A stretch of DNA of 64,000 nt from Methylobacterium terrae (GTDB lineage: Bacteria > Pseudomonadota > Alphaproteobacteria > Rhizobiales > Beijerinckiaceae). The stretch covers positions 1,636,501-1,700,500 of the forward strand of contig NZ_CP029553.1 of NCBI RefSeq assembly GCF_003173755.1, read 5' to 3'. A model generated the notes under the pieces. That model worked only from the letters and a program-made list of their open reading frames with translations. It was not told the DNA's origin and searched no databases. Position 1 is the first letter of the stretch; every line of letters begins with the position of its first letter. The position numbers and the translations under genes were made by a program. This document shows positions 63,513-64,000 of this stretch, in pieces.

Positions 63513-64000
63513 TCAGTCGATGTCCTCGACCGCGTCGGCCCCGCCATAGACCCGATGCGCCAGCGACGCCTCGATCAGGTCGTCGATGTCGCCGTCGAGG
63601 ACGTCGTCGGGGCTGGTCGAGGTGGCGCCGGTGCGCAGGTCCTTCACCAGCTGGTAGGGCTGGAGCACGTAGGAGCGGATCTGGTGGCCCCAGCCGATGT
63701 CGGTCTTCGAGGCCGCCTCGGCGTTGGCCTTCTCCTCGCGCTTCTTCAGCTCGAGCTCGTAGAGGCGGGCGCGCAGCATGTTCCAGGCGGTGGCCCGGTT
63801 CTTGTGCTGCGAGCGCTCCTGCTGGCAGGCCACCACGATCCCGGTCGGGTTGTGGGTGATGCGCACCGCCGAATCGGTGGTGTTGACGTGCTGGCCGCCC
63901 GCGCCCGACGACCGGTAGGTGTCGATCCGGCAATCCGATTCCTTGATCTCGATCGTGATCCGGTCGTCGATGACCGGATAGACCCAGACGCTGGCGAAGC
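63513..64000 (-). CDS. prfB: Peptide chain release factor 2, C-terminal part
   Basis: The 3' portion of RF2, which ends translation at UAA and UGA; the 5' part lies beyond the window. The peptidyl-tRNA hydrolysis motif GGQ is in [20 protein letters not shown] (GGQ at 63899-63891), followed by [20 protein letters not shown] and [20 protein letters not shown]. The tail [20 protein letters not shown], then QLVKDL, is the family C-terminus, with a species-specific end. The +1 programmed frameshift region of many prfB genes cannot be examined here. Confidence 0.97.
   Translation of the reverse strand, partial: FASVWVYPVIDDRITIEIKESDCRIDTYRSSGAGGQHVNTTDSAVRITHNPTGIVVACQQERSQHKNRATAWNMLRARLYELELKKREEKANAEAASKTDIGWGHQIRSYVLQPYQLVKDLRTGATSTSPDDVLDGDIDDLIEASLAHRVYGGADAVEDID

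Overview
The window is GC-rich chromosomal DNA, densely packed with genes, from an alphaproteobacterium. The conserved block cpoB-tilS-ftsH-glmM, a MucR/Ros regulator, DUF2125 and DUF4337 proteins, Omp25/Omp31-type barrels with proline-rich linkers, and large numbers of short palindromic repeats between genes fit the Rhizobiales, most likely Methylobacterium or a close relative. That assignment is an inference from gene content and base composition. I saw no phage, insertion sequence, CRISPR array or rRNA. One tRNA gene, tRNA-Arg(UCU), is present.

Layout. 1-10 kb is a histidine utilisation region: a polar amino acid ABC transporter (two permeases, the first cut by the window edge, and an ATPase) feeds into hutC on the plus strand, and hutH-hutG and hutD lie on the minus strand. 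A flavin monooxygenase, its frameshifted flavin reductase and a LysR regulator sit between the two halves. 10-13 kb holds three outer membrane barrels, two of them tandem paralogues. 13-20 kb is the housekeeping block glmM, ftsH, tilS, cpoB, then a HIT protein and a universal stress protein. 20-28 kb has an MFS transporter, a ChaC-type cyclotransferase, a DUF2125 protein, aminopeptidase P, and a VOC protein divergent from a WYL regulator. 28-33 kb is a TetR-adaptor-RND efflux operon. 33-39 kb has a TonB-dependent receptor, a DUF4337 protein, a secreted UbiC-like protein and a Na/Pi cotransporter. 39-43 kb is a catabolic operon (FCD-type GntR regulator, DapA-family aldolase/lyase, FAD-linked dehydrogenase) ending in a decayed sugar kinase. 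43-47 kb has a ketopantoate reductase-family gene, tRNA-Arg, argC and an agmatinase-family gene. 47-50 kb has an MFS transporter with an AraC regulator. 50-54 kb has mucR divergent from a three-gene polysaccharide O-acetylation cluster. 54-64 kb has an arginine/lysine/ornithine decarboxylase coupled to an acetyltransferase, a Tat-exported oxalate decarboxylase, a serine hydrolase, a CNT nucleoside transporter, a secreted caspase-fold protein lacking catalytic residues, and the 3' part of prfB.

Points that stand out: an arginine-rich leader reading frame, alternative stems and an intrinsic terminator just before argC that together look like an attenuator; three decayed genes (flavin reductase, ModE-like regulator, ribokinase-family kinase); twin operators 22 bp apart before the FCD-GntR operon; clear dyad operators for the TetR, WYL and HutC regulators; a MucR protein that lacks two of the usual zinc ligands; and several families of palindromic repeats.
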